A stretch of DNA of 64,000 nt from Flavobacterium azizsancarii (GTDB lineage: Bacteria > Bacteroidota > Bacteroidia > Flavobacteriales > Flavobacteriaceae), in NCBI RefSeq assembly GCF_027980145.1, contig NZ_JAMZNK010000007.1:1-64000 (forward strand). Direction: 5' to 3'. Shown in pieces: positions 8,986 to 16,611 of the stretch (position 1 is the first letter of the stretch; each line of letters starts with the position of its first letter). Below the pieces are notes generated by a model. It saw only the letters and a program-made list of their open reading frames with translations. It searched no databases and had not been told where the DNA came from. The position numbers and the translations under genes are program-made.

Positions 8986-9865
8986 AATACGATTCTAATA
9001 AATTTGTCTGATAATCTTTTGTTATGCCTTTTATTTGAATTTGTCTTATTCCGGCATCATTTTTATGTATGAATTCTGGGTGTTTTGAGCATAGTTGCTC
9101 AAGTAAATTATCCAAACCATCATTTGAAAGACAGAAATATGACCCAATTGAATTCCTTATTTCATCATAGCTAATATCTTTTCGATCATCTAAATAATCT
9201 AAAAGACAATAACCAAAAATTGCAATTGGTATATTGTTCCGTACTTCTTTGTTTATTTTATAAGCAGTTTCACCGTTTCCATTTTTGGAGGTCAATTGTG
9301 AAATCAAATTTAATTCTAGTAAAGGAGAATTAAAATCATCTTCAATAGTTTTTAACGACTTTGTTGGAGTGGCATAAGATTTTACAAAAACTTTAAAATC
9401 AGAAATTAATGTATTATTACTTACTTCTCTTTCATTGTTATCACGAAGTTTTTTTTCTATAAACTGTATGATTTGTCTTTCAGAAAAATCTAAACTTACT
9501 TTGTCGTTAAAATATTCCGAGAAAATCAAATTAAAAATACTAGCATAATTAGATTTACATAACTTATATTGTAATAACCATAAGGTACCTTCATCTTCTA
9601 AATAAGGATCAAATGCATTATTATTGTTTAAAAATAGTTTATTTGATATTTCTAAAACTTCATGTTTCTCATTTATCAATCCAAACGCCTTTAGCCAATG
9701 TTGAATAGATTGAACCATGTTTTTACCTACACCTAATTTTGAAATTGCAATTTCAGGCCTATTTAAGACTGTATATCCCTCAGTATCAATTAGTTTTATG
9801 CCTTTTGATAACCACTGTTGTCTACAGTGAAACGTATCATGACCTGAAAATTTTAAAGTATTCAT
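8972..9865 (-). CDS. DUF4007-family protein, first gene of the defence-type operon
   Basis: A 297-aa protein with the DUF4007 hallmarks FSGHDTFHCRQQWL (residues 6-19) and LGVGKNMVQSIQHWLKAFGL (43-62). The second looks like a helix-turn-helix, so nucleic-acid binding is plausible. As far as I recall, this family is found beside PAPS-reductase-like genes and phosphorothioation-type systems; its biochemical role is not established. It is the promoter-proximal gene, 30 bp downstream of a perfect 32-bp palindrome. It could therefore also act as the operon's regulator, which is speculation. Confidence 0.75.
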   Translation of the reverse strand: MNTLKFSGHDTFHCRQQWLSKGIKLIDTEGYTVLNRPEIAISKLGVGKNMVQSIQHWLKAFGLINEKHEVLEISNKLFLNNNNAFDPYLEDEGTLWLLQYKLCKSNYASIFNLIFSEYFNDKVSLDFSERQIIQFIEKKLRDNNEREVSNNTLISDFKVFVKSYATPTKSLKTIEDDFNSPLLELNLISQLTSKNGNGETAYKINKEVRNNIPIAIFGYCLLDYLDDRKDISYDEIRNSIGSYFCLSNDGLDNLLEQLCSKHPEFIHKNDAGIRQIQIKGITKDYQTNLLESYYGIQ

Positions 9866-9894
9866 ATGAAAAATTTAGTACTGCAAGTTAATAA

Positions 9895-9926
9895 TTTTAC
9901 AATGGATGAATTCATCCATTGTAAAA
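9895..9926. promoter_or_regulatory. Perfect 32-bp palindrome at the promoter of the DUF4007 operon
   Basis: The half-site TTTTACAATGGATGAA (9895-9910) is followed directly by its exact reverse complement (9911-9926). It lies 30 bp upstream of the DUF4007 start codon. On the minus strand, TTG (9953-9951), an 18-nt spacer and TAAGTTTT (9932-9925) approximate the Bacteroidetes promoter, so the palindrome would sit at or just behind the -7 box. That position fits a repressor operator. There is no loop and no convergent gene end, so a terminator is less likely. Confidence 0.55.
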
Positions 9927-10136
9927 AACTTATAAAGAATAAATATGTCTCAATGTAATGTGTTGATTGTTAGTTTATTGTGTTTTTTTTTAGCCGTTCT
10001 ATCCAAATTAACTGACAATATAATCTTCAGTTTAATTATTTTATTTAAAAAGTGAATATCTAGAGAAAATATCAGGGCTAGCTGCTTTTTAAGAATCTAA
10101 AGTAAGAATAAATAAATGTATGTTTGAAAAAAAAAT

Positions 10137-10405
10137 ATGATTGACAAAATTACTTCTGTTTCGGACAATTTACAAGGAAAAATTAAAACCATTTTATAGG
10201 TACTATTATAAGCATTTGGTTAATTCATAACTGGAGAATTCCATATGCAATATTCAATTTAGATAAGGATTGTACAATGCAAGATAAAATTAATTTTATT
10301 GCGGATTATTTCGGTAAGCAAATTTTTTGGCTTGAAGTCATAAAAATAGTTGCCGCATCTTTACTTGTTTTTTTCTGTATCACAAGTAACTACTGGCATT
10401 ATTAG
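10137..10405 (+). pseudogene. Frameshifted remnant of a small membrane protein gene
   Basis: A start at 10137 gives MIDKITSVSDNLQGKIKTIL and then a stop. Another frame continues with SIWLIHNWRIPYAIF, a DKD...DKINFIADYFGK stretch and a hydrophobic IVAASLLVFFCIT segment, up to the stop at 10403-10405. Together these read as one decayed inner-membrane protein; similar small proteins are familiar from Flavobacterium genomes but have no named function. At least one frameshift and a premature end make it non-functional. Confidence 0.5.
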
Positions 10406-10423
10406 AGAACTATTGCCCTTAAT

Positions 10424-10660
10424 TTATTCAGACTGATTCTCGCTGCTTTTTTCCTGTGAAGAGCGTTTCATTAAAATATAAAAATCCTTTAAGTGTCACC
10501 AAGCAGGACACATTTCAAGGGGACCGTTATAATTATAGATACCTGTATAACAGCTGCGCAAGAATAGTTGTGTATCACTGATCTTAGCCCAAGGTTTCCA
10601 GTTTACTTCCAAAGGTGGTGGTGTGCTTTCAAAATAGCGTTTTATTTCTTCGTGAGTCAT
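10424..10660 (-). pseudogene. DUF6965-like small protein gene with a nonsense codon
   Basis: The ATG at 10660 starts MTHEEIKRYFESTPPPLEVN, followed by a LFLRSCYTGI segment and GPLEMCPAW. A TGA at 10498-10496 interrupts the gene after 54 codons. Beyond it the same frame continues HLKDFYILMKR to a TAA at 10426-10424, giving 78 residues if the TGA were sense. The sequence fits the small DUF6965-type proteins found on Bacteroidetes mobile elements. A truncated 54-aa product might still be made. Function unknown. Confidence 0.5.
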
Positions 10661-11535
10661 AGGGCAAAATTACACAAATACTGCAGACCCGTCAAGGGTT
10701 GAGCTGATTTCATGCCGGCATATTTTACGCTATTTGACTGCTGGTTTTCTTAATCTCTCTGGCCCTATAGCGTTGCCACTTCGCAATTTATTCTAATTTT
10801 TTTATAGATATGTTTTGGTAGATAAACTTGTGATGCCACCTTTAGGAATTCATCACCAGAATCTGGTTGTTTTTTACTTCTTTACTACTTTTTCTTCTAC
10901 AGTATCTCAATTGCTTCCTCTTTTACTTTTTATCAAAGACACTGTATGCTTTTGGTTCGATTTCAAGAGCAAAGGTAACTTCGTGTTCTTACGTCCCTCC
11001 AAGGCCAAGTCTTTCAGCTTTGCTAAAAAAATCTCCACCCATTCGGGTTGTATTTTTTAGCAAAGCCTTGCAGGTGCTAAACACTAACCTTTTTATGCTC
11101 ATGAAACAAAACATAGCATACTGCGGCTCTTTAGACGAATAAAAAAAATGTCAGAAATGAAAAATAAAATATTAAAAACGGTGATGATGAAACAAAACAG
11201 CGCCAGCTCTCATTGCCAAATAAATTTTTAAAAATTAAGTAAAAATCAAACATTCAGAAAAACACATTTATAAACTTTTAAAATCAATTATCTGTAATTT
11301 CACAACTGAATTTCTGCTATTGTTTTAGTATTCAAATGGTCGTTTTTTCCACACAGAGAAGTCCTTAACGAAGATAGATCATTAAAAATGTACGGAAAAT
11401 ATTTATTTCTAATAAAATTTTAGCATGCAAAAAAAATAAAACGGGTTATGTAAAATTATAGCTGTAACAAATACAGTGAAAATTTATTACCGATTATTGG
11501 TGATAAGAATAGATTTAGAATTAAGATTTGAATAG
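10661..11535. other. Gene-poor stretch with a compound hairpin (11017-11066)
   Basis: I see no convincing protein gene here; the two short plus-strand frames are rich in Phe, Ser and Leu and lack any family resemblance. A strong inverted repeat is present. GCTTTGCT plus an A-run (11017-11032) pairs with ATTTTTTAGCAAAGC (11052-11066), and the 19-nt loop holds a second small stem, ACCC-ATTC-GGGT. It could be a terminator, an RNA element or a nicking/origin region left from the mobile element. Nothing else is recognisable. Confidence 0.4.
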
Positions 11536-11654
11536 TGGATATCTCGGTTCGATTTGTGCCACTCATTTCGGTTAGACCGTGCCAGCCATTTCGGTCAATT
11601 TGTGCCACTATTTCGGTTTGATTAGTGCCACCATTTCGGTTCGATTTGTGCCAC
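11536..11654 (+). repeat. IS21-type left end with five iterated 23-bp units
   Basis: Units with the core ATTTCGGT...GTGCCAC occur at 11541-11562 (partial), 11563-11585, 11586-11608, 11609-11631 and 11632-11654, at an exact 23-bp period. They end 52 bp before the istA start codon. The element boundary is placed at the TGG at 11536, matching the ...CCCA end at 361. Iterated transposase-binding sites at the istA-proximal end are normal for IS21 elements. Confidence 0.8.
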
Positions 11655-11706
11655 TTTGAAAGATCAAAATTAGCTACTATCTTGTTGTTATCTAAAACAA
11701 TACGAT

Positions 11707-11847
11707 ATGGCTAATAAACTTGATCCTATGGACTTAAAACAAATCATCACTTTACATTTGGACTGTTATAGCAATTGTAAAATAGGAAGTACATTAGGTA
11801 TTTCTCGCAATACTGTAAATACCTATATGCAGCTTTTTGAAGTTTAA
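11707..11847 (+). pseudogene. istA: IS21 transposase IstA, N-terminal stub
   Basis: 46 codons encode MANKLDPMDLKQIITLHLD followed by KIGSTLGISRNTVNTYMQLF, the N-terminal HTH of IS21-type IstA. The frame then stops at 11845. The remaining roughly 450 residues of a normal IstA are absent; the following sequence is unrelated and AT-rich. The insertion sequence is therefore cut off about 310 bp from its left end. It has the same orientation as the istB copy at the start of the window. Confidence 0.8.
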
Positions 11848-11917
11848 AAGAATAGGCCTAAAAAATACGTGTAAATTATAAATTTCAGCGAAAAATAAAA
11901 ATTTTGAATGGAATTTC

Positions 11918-12713
11918 TTAATCGTTAAATAGGTTTTCTAGTTCCATTATATGAATCTTTTCTGTTGCCTTTTTTGTCTTCGGATCTAATTTTAATGTAT
12001 CGGTAACATCAATAAAAATATATTTGTCATTAAAATATAATATTTCGTTTTTTGAGTGAGGATACTTTTCTTTTAAAACAACTTGGATATTTTCAATATT
12101 ATCTAAATTATTTGTGAGTAAAAATGTGTTGTGTATTCTATGGCAAAAGAAATAGCCCAACATTATATATAAGATTAGTAATAAAGCATTGAAAAATTTA
12201 AAATCTTCTTTTTTTGTGACAGATGCCAAATTATAACATTTAATCAAGCAAATATTGCAAAATAAACATACTACTATTGCTACTAAAGCATCAAAATGCA
12301 AATTACCTGTTGAATCAATAAATTGAAAAAAAAACTTGAAATACGCAAATCCTAAAATATAAACTGTAAAAAAACTTAAAAGCCAATTCCGAGTGTCTTT
12401 CTTCCTTTTATGCTCTATTTCTATATCTGAAAGTACAATCTCTATGTTATCCCTAGTTTTTTTTGGGTAGGATGGAATCGAGAAATAAAGGAAACATTAT
12501 ACTAGCAAGTGCCAATAATAAAAATATCAGAATTAGTATTCCATCTGGGACTATTTGAGAAATTGAAAAAAAACTGATATAAGGCTGAGAAATACTCATT
12601 AATTCAATCAATTGCCAAATACCTCCAATAAAAGCAGGAATTAAGATTATAAAACTTAAATAATCTTTAAAAAAAAGACCTATTCCATTTATTTTAAAAC
12701 CCGTTTGAATCAT
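11918..12713 (-). pseudogene. Membrane protein gene split by a homopolymer frameshift
   Basis: The first part (ATG at 12713) encodes 86 residues with two hydrophobic segments, ends PLFLDSILPKKN and stops at 12453. With one base fewer in the run of eight T (12457-12464; eight A on the coding strand), the frame would continue as KKTRDNIEIVLSDIEIE, then a LLSFFTVYILGFAYF membrane segment, and run into the second open frame that ends at 11918. The joined product would be about 264 aa with roughly six membrane segments. It is not recognised. The shift may be a sequencing slip, decay, or phase variation. Confidence 0.5.
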
Positions 12714-13123
12714 AACATTTAATTTGAAAATTCGAATATAGTTAGAATATTTTGAAGTAAAATGGATTTAAAAAAAAGCTAATTGTAAATGTGCGCCTTA
12801 ACTGTTTTGACAAAATCAACAAATGGCATTGGATGTTAATAGTATTTGTCTCTTTCTATCCGAAAAATTTCTCAATCAATAAGAAGTATGGAAAGGCTAT
12901 TTCTGTCGTTTTAAAAAAGTTTCATATAATTATTAAATAATGTAACAGAATGCGGAAAACCGTAAAGGATCATTTTTAAATATATATAATTTTACAGCAA
13001 ATTAAAAATTTCATTTTATTTGATTTTTTTTTTATTCAATTTGATGAAATTTCTTTATAAAAGTGTTAATATTGAGCTTAATAAATCACTTCAAATATAG
13101 AAAGAAGGTTAAATATTTTTACT
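12714..13123. other. AT-rich intergenic region upstream of the Hsp70 operon
   Basis: No gene or repeat is evident. The region separates a leftward membrane-protein gene from the rightward 13124 operon and must hold the promoters of both. A near-match to the -7 consensus, TAATATTG, lies about 60 bp upstream of the ATG at 13124. An AAGAAGG purine stretch, which could aid ribosome binding, lies about 15 bp before that ATG. Confidence 0.3.
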
Positions 13124-13411
13124 ATGGAAAGAATACTGCTTTTAATCTTTTTTGTTCTATTTTCAAATGTAATTCTGAGCCAATCTTATCTTTTTAGAAT
13201 CACTAAACAATTTAATTTCAGAGTAGCTTCTAGTGACGATCATAGTAGTCAATTCTTTAAAATCAAAAAAAATCAAATCTTTATTGCATCTATGTCAATT
13301 GGAAATGATTACTATAATGTCATAAATATAGCCGCTGACAAGGAAGAGGATGTACATAAATTATATAAAAAAAAAGGCAATAGTTCAACAGAGTTTTACA
13401 CAATGATTTAG
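13124..13411 (+). CDS. Small exported protein, first gene of the Hsp70/kinase operon
   Basis: A 95-aa protein. Residues 1-20 (MERILLLIFFVLFSNVILSQ) form a signal peptide with a plausible cleavage after SQ. The mature part is short, polar and lysine-rich, ending HKLYKKKGNSSTEFYTMI. No family is recognised. It ends 2 bp before the start of the 755-aa gene, so it is almost certainly co-transcribed with it and probably acts in the periplasm or at the membrane with the two transmembrane proteins of the operon. Confidence 0.6.
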   Translation: MERILLLIFFVLFSNVILSQSYLFRITKQFNFRVASSDDHSSQFFKIKKNQIFIASMSIGNDYYNVINIAADKEEDVHKLYKKKGNSSTEFYTMI

Positions 13412-13413
13412 AA

Positions 13414-15681
13414 ATGGACATAATTAAAAGTAACCCATACAGGATAATAGGAATATTAGTTGGAACTTCAACAAGGGAAGAGCACAGTAAAACTAAAAAA
13501 CTCAAAATGTATATTGAGGCAGGACAACAGGTTCCTGAAGATTTTAGCTTTCCAATTATTGGCGATTTGAATAGAAGTAGTGGTAATGTAGAAGATGCTA
13601 TTTCAAAACTAAACTTGAATAGTGATCGTGTTAACGCTTCATTGTTTTGGTTTTATAATGGGAATTCTGTAACCGATGAACCAATGTTTGATTCCTTGAA
13701 AGCCTCAAAGGAGGACTCTAAAGAGGCAATAAATGCTTGGGTGAAATTGGCAACATCAGAGGACGTTACAAAAAGAAACGCATCAGCTTTTCAAAATCTT
13801 TCCACTTTATACTTGAATGGTGCATTTAAGAAAAAAACAATTTCTAAAAAGAATCTTGAAAAAGGGATTATTTTAAAATTAAAGTTTTTAGAAAGTGATT
13901 TCATAAATGATTTTATTAAACTTTCTTCGGATGAAACCTATAAATTATCCATTGATACTTTGCAAATCCAGTTCTTAACACAAGTCTATTCACAAATTGA
14001 AAAAGTGGATATAACTTTAGGAGATTGGTACCTTGAATGTATTTCAAAAATTTCTTTTACTGCAAAGCAAAATTATTTAAATGATTTCGTTTCTAAGCCG
14101 ATTGACCGTATTAAAACCAAAATTGAAGAGACAAAAGTAAAAAGGAAAAATGATCCAAGTAAAGGGTATGATTTAGGATTAAGTCTATTTGAAAATGAGA
14201 ATGGAAAAATAAAAACAATTCAAAATATTTTAGGAAAAAGCAATATCCAATTTATTTCTGCCTCTGATAAACTCTCCGATGAAATATTACAATGTGGAAT
14301 TGTTTTTTTTAAAAAGCACAGAGATACAAGTACAGATCCGAGCGCTAAAGCAATGGATTTGTTTAAGAAAGCAAAAAAACTTGCTGTTGGCAGTATAGCA
14401 ATTCAAAGATGTCAAGAAAATACAGAAAATCTCCAAGAATGGATTGATGAAAAACCGGAAAGAGATAAACACAATAGAATAAGCGATGATTTAACAGCAT
14501 TAATTGAAATATTCGATAGGTTTGAAAGAAATGCAGAAACTATTGGAAATGCAAGAATATTAATTAATTTAAGTATCCCCCTTTTAAATAACATAAAAAA
14601 TATTTTAGGTGCCTCTGATGAAATGTATTTAAAACTTTCAACACGCGTTGCTAGTCAGGCACAAAGTTATATCATTGAAGAAGTAAACAATGCTCAAGAT
14701 AATTTCGATTATAAAATTGCTGTAGACAGATTCGGAACTTTAAATAAAATAAAGACTGCTTTGAGAACTGGATGGGAAGTGACCAATTTAATTGGCACTT
14801 TAGATATGGAGTATGATTATAAAACAGGACGATTTAATCAGAATAAAAATGCTTTAAAAAATCTTTGTAGTCAATTAAATGTTAGTACGCCAAGTTATAG
14901 TACATCTTCCCTAAACACTACTCCACGACCGTTAACATCACCAAAAAGTAGTTCTACATATACTGCTCCAAAATCTAATTCAGGAAATATCAATTGGGGC
15001 GGGTGGATATTTATTATATTTTTTTTTATAATAGTAATTATGTGTATTAGTAATGGATCACAAAATGATTATAGTGGTGATACAAATTATAATCTAGCAT
15101 TTGATTCAGCGGCCACAGTAGTTGATTCAGCGGCAGCAGTAGTTGATTCAGCTTTCGCTTATCCATATGCAGATACTACTGCTGCCATAGTGGATACAGC
15201 TTCCGCAGTAGCTATGCCTGCAGAGCAAAATAGGAGCCCTTTTATTGGTAACCAGTTACAAAATGGCTCTTCCCCTTTAGATAGATGCTTTGGACCTGGG
15301 TTTTATGAGGGAAACGCAATATTAACTATTAAAAATGGAGGAAATTCAGATGCAATTGTATGTCTTTATAGCACCTCAAAAGGCAGAACAATTAGAAATG
15401 AATACGTTCAGAAAAATTCAAATTTTAAAATGTCAAACATTCCTCAGGATTATTATAAAATAAGAGTGTTTTACGGTAACGATTGGAATCCGAATTTAGA
15501 AAATAGTTGTGGTACCAATGGGAATTTTGAATCGGATGTGAATTTTTCAGAATTTGATGGAGAGGAGTATTTTGAAGATAGTTCAAGAGGACATACAAAT
15601 GCAACCGTTACTCTTTATAGCGTTGCAAATGGTAATGCATCATCTTCTCCGATAAACCAATCATCTTTTTTTAATAAATAA
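13414..15681 (+). CDS. J-like/TPR membrane protein of the Hsp70 operon
   Basis: A 755-aa protein. The N terminus NPYRIIGILVGTSTREE, followed by KKLKMYIEAG and later VEDAISKLNLNSDRVNASLFWF, has the spacing of a J-domain (NxYxILGL..., helix II, A...L.dp..R). The His-Pro-Asp tripeptide that stimulates Hsp70 is absent. Residues 100-500 are helical, TPR-like. One membrane segment lies at about 528-546 (WIFIIFFFIIVIMCIS). It is followed by a low-complexity VVDSA repeat region and a C-terminal domain of about 130 residues that should be extracytoplasmic. Since an Hsp70-like protein is encoded two genes later, I infer a membrane-anchored partner or regulator of it. The J-like reading is by eye only. 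Confidence 0.5.
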   Translation: MDIIKSNPYRIIGILVGTSTREEHSKTKKLKMYIEAGQQVPEDFSFPIIGDLNRSSGNVEDAISKLNLNSDRVNASLFWFYNGNSVTDEPMFDSLKASKEDSKEAINAWVKLATSEDVTKRNASAFQNLSTLYLNGAFKKKTISKKNLEKGIILKLKFLESDFINDFIKLSSDETYKLSIDTLQIQFLTQVYSQIEKVDITLGDWYLECISKISFTAKQNYLNDFVSKPIDRIKTKIEETKVKRKNDPSKGYDLGLSLFENENGKIKTIQNILGKSNIQFISASDKLSDEILQCGIVFFKKHRDTSTDPSAKAMDLFKKAKKLAVGSIAIQRCQENTENLQEWIDEKPERDKHNRISDDLTALIEIFDRFERNAETIGNARILINLSIPLLNNIKNILGASDEMYLKLSTRVASQAQSYIIEEVNNAQDNFDYKIAVDRFGTLNKIKTALRTGWEVTNLIGTLDMEYDYKTGRFNQNKNALKNLCSQLNVSTPSYSTSSLNTTPRPLTSPKSSSTYTAPKSNSGNINWGGWIFIIFFFIIVIMCISNGSQNDYSGDTNYNLAFDSAATVVDSAAAVVDSAFAYPYADTTAAIVDTASAVAMPAEQNRSPFIGNQLQNGSSPLDRCFGPGFYEGNAILTIKNGGNSDAIVCLYSTSKGRTIRNEYVQKNSNFKMSNIPQDYYKIRVFYGNDWNPNLENSCGTNGNFESDVNFSEFDGEEYFEDSSRGHTNATVTLYSVANGNASSSPINQSSFFNK

Positions 15682-15697
15682 TATAAATCTTTTAGCA

Positions 15698-16600
15698 ATG
15701 AAAAAACAAGTTATAATAGCACTAATCTTTTTTAATTATTTTGGCGCTTTTGCTCAAGAAACTAAAGCTGTAGATTTCCAAAAAGAAATCCAACCATTAA
15801 AAGAAAAAATACATTCTCTTCAATCTGAAAACAATGATCTAAAAATTGAAATCAGTTCAATAAATTCTAAAGTTGCTACAGTAAATCAAAAGCTTGAAGC
15901 TCTTGACCAAAAAGCTCAATCCAATGCTTCTGATATTCAAAAGACCAATTCAGATTTAAATGGGAAATTAACCAATTCAGAAACAGCAACTAATCAAAAA
16001 TTCACAAAGGTTGATAATTCATTAAGTAAAAATTCTTTGTGGTCCATTATTGGAATCTTAGGTGCTATCATAGTTTCAGGATTACTGTATTGGTTAGTGA
16101 GTAAACGTCAAAGTACTGATAAAACAGATGTTGAAGCACAAATTAGTAAAACTAAGAAAACACTCGAAGAAGAAGGAGTGAAATTGGACACTAAATTGAC
16201 AGAAGTACTAGAAACACAATTGAAATTAGTGCAAGAGGAAAGAGCTAGATTACCTGCTAATAAATTGGAAGAAATAGACCATTCTCTTGCTTTAAAAGTA
16301 GCAGATGAAATTGTGCGTCTAAATAAAAATCTATCCAATATGGATATCAATATTAAAGGTTTAAAACAACTATCAGCATCAGTAAAACGTATTGAAGATA
16401 ATTTTGCTGCTAATGGTTATGATATACCAGAGATATTAAACAAACCATTCGACTCAAGAATGAAAATGATTGTGGCAAATTCTGTTCCAGACGAAAAATT
16501 AAAAGATGGAGAAGAAATAATTACTAAAATAATCAAACCTCAAGTAAACTTTAAAGGAGTGATGATACAATCAGCTCAAGTTGAAGTTTCAGTAGGATAA
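15698..16600 (+). CDS. Coiled-coil membrane protein of the Hsp70 operon
   Basis: A 300-aa protein. It has an N-terminal signal-like segment (residues 1-20, ending GAFAQ), a heptad-rich coiled coil at about 25-105, and a transmembrane helix at about 114-134 (LWSIIGILGAIIVSGLLYWL). A second coiled coil covers 140-235, and the C-terminal GVMIQSAQVEVSVG completes the chain. The layout suggests a periplasmic coil linked to a cytoplasmic coil, suitable for signalling or scaffolding across the inner membrane. It starts 16 bp after the 755-aa gene and ends 11 bp before the Hsp70-like gene. No named family is recognised. Confidence 0.6.
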   Translation: MKKQVIIALIFFNYFGAFAQETKAVDFQKEIQPLKEKIHSLQSENNDLKIEISSINSKVATVNQKLEALDQKAQSNASDIQKTNSDLNGKLTNSETATNQKFTKVDNSLSKNSLWSIIGILGAIIVSGLLYWLVSKRQSTDKTDVEAQISKTKKTLEEEGVKLDTKLTEVLETQLKLVQEERARLPANKLEEIDHSLALKVADEIVRLNKNLSNMDINIKGLKQLSASVKRIEDNFAANGYDIPEILNKPFDSRMKMIVANSVPDEKLKDGEEIITKIIKPQVNFKGVMIQSAQVEVSVG

Positions 16601-16611
16601 TAAAATAAAAT

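Noticed and set aside
986..9865. Calling the operon a standard Dnd, Ssp or BREX system
   Set aside because: The PP-loop protein and ATPases are suggestive, but no DndA/B/D/E, SspB/C, PglZ or methyltransferase gene is present.
10815..11142. Two overlapping plus-strand reading frames of 81 and 91 codons
   Set aside because: Composition is that of random AT-rich DNA, they overlap each other, and a strong hairpin lies within them.
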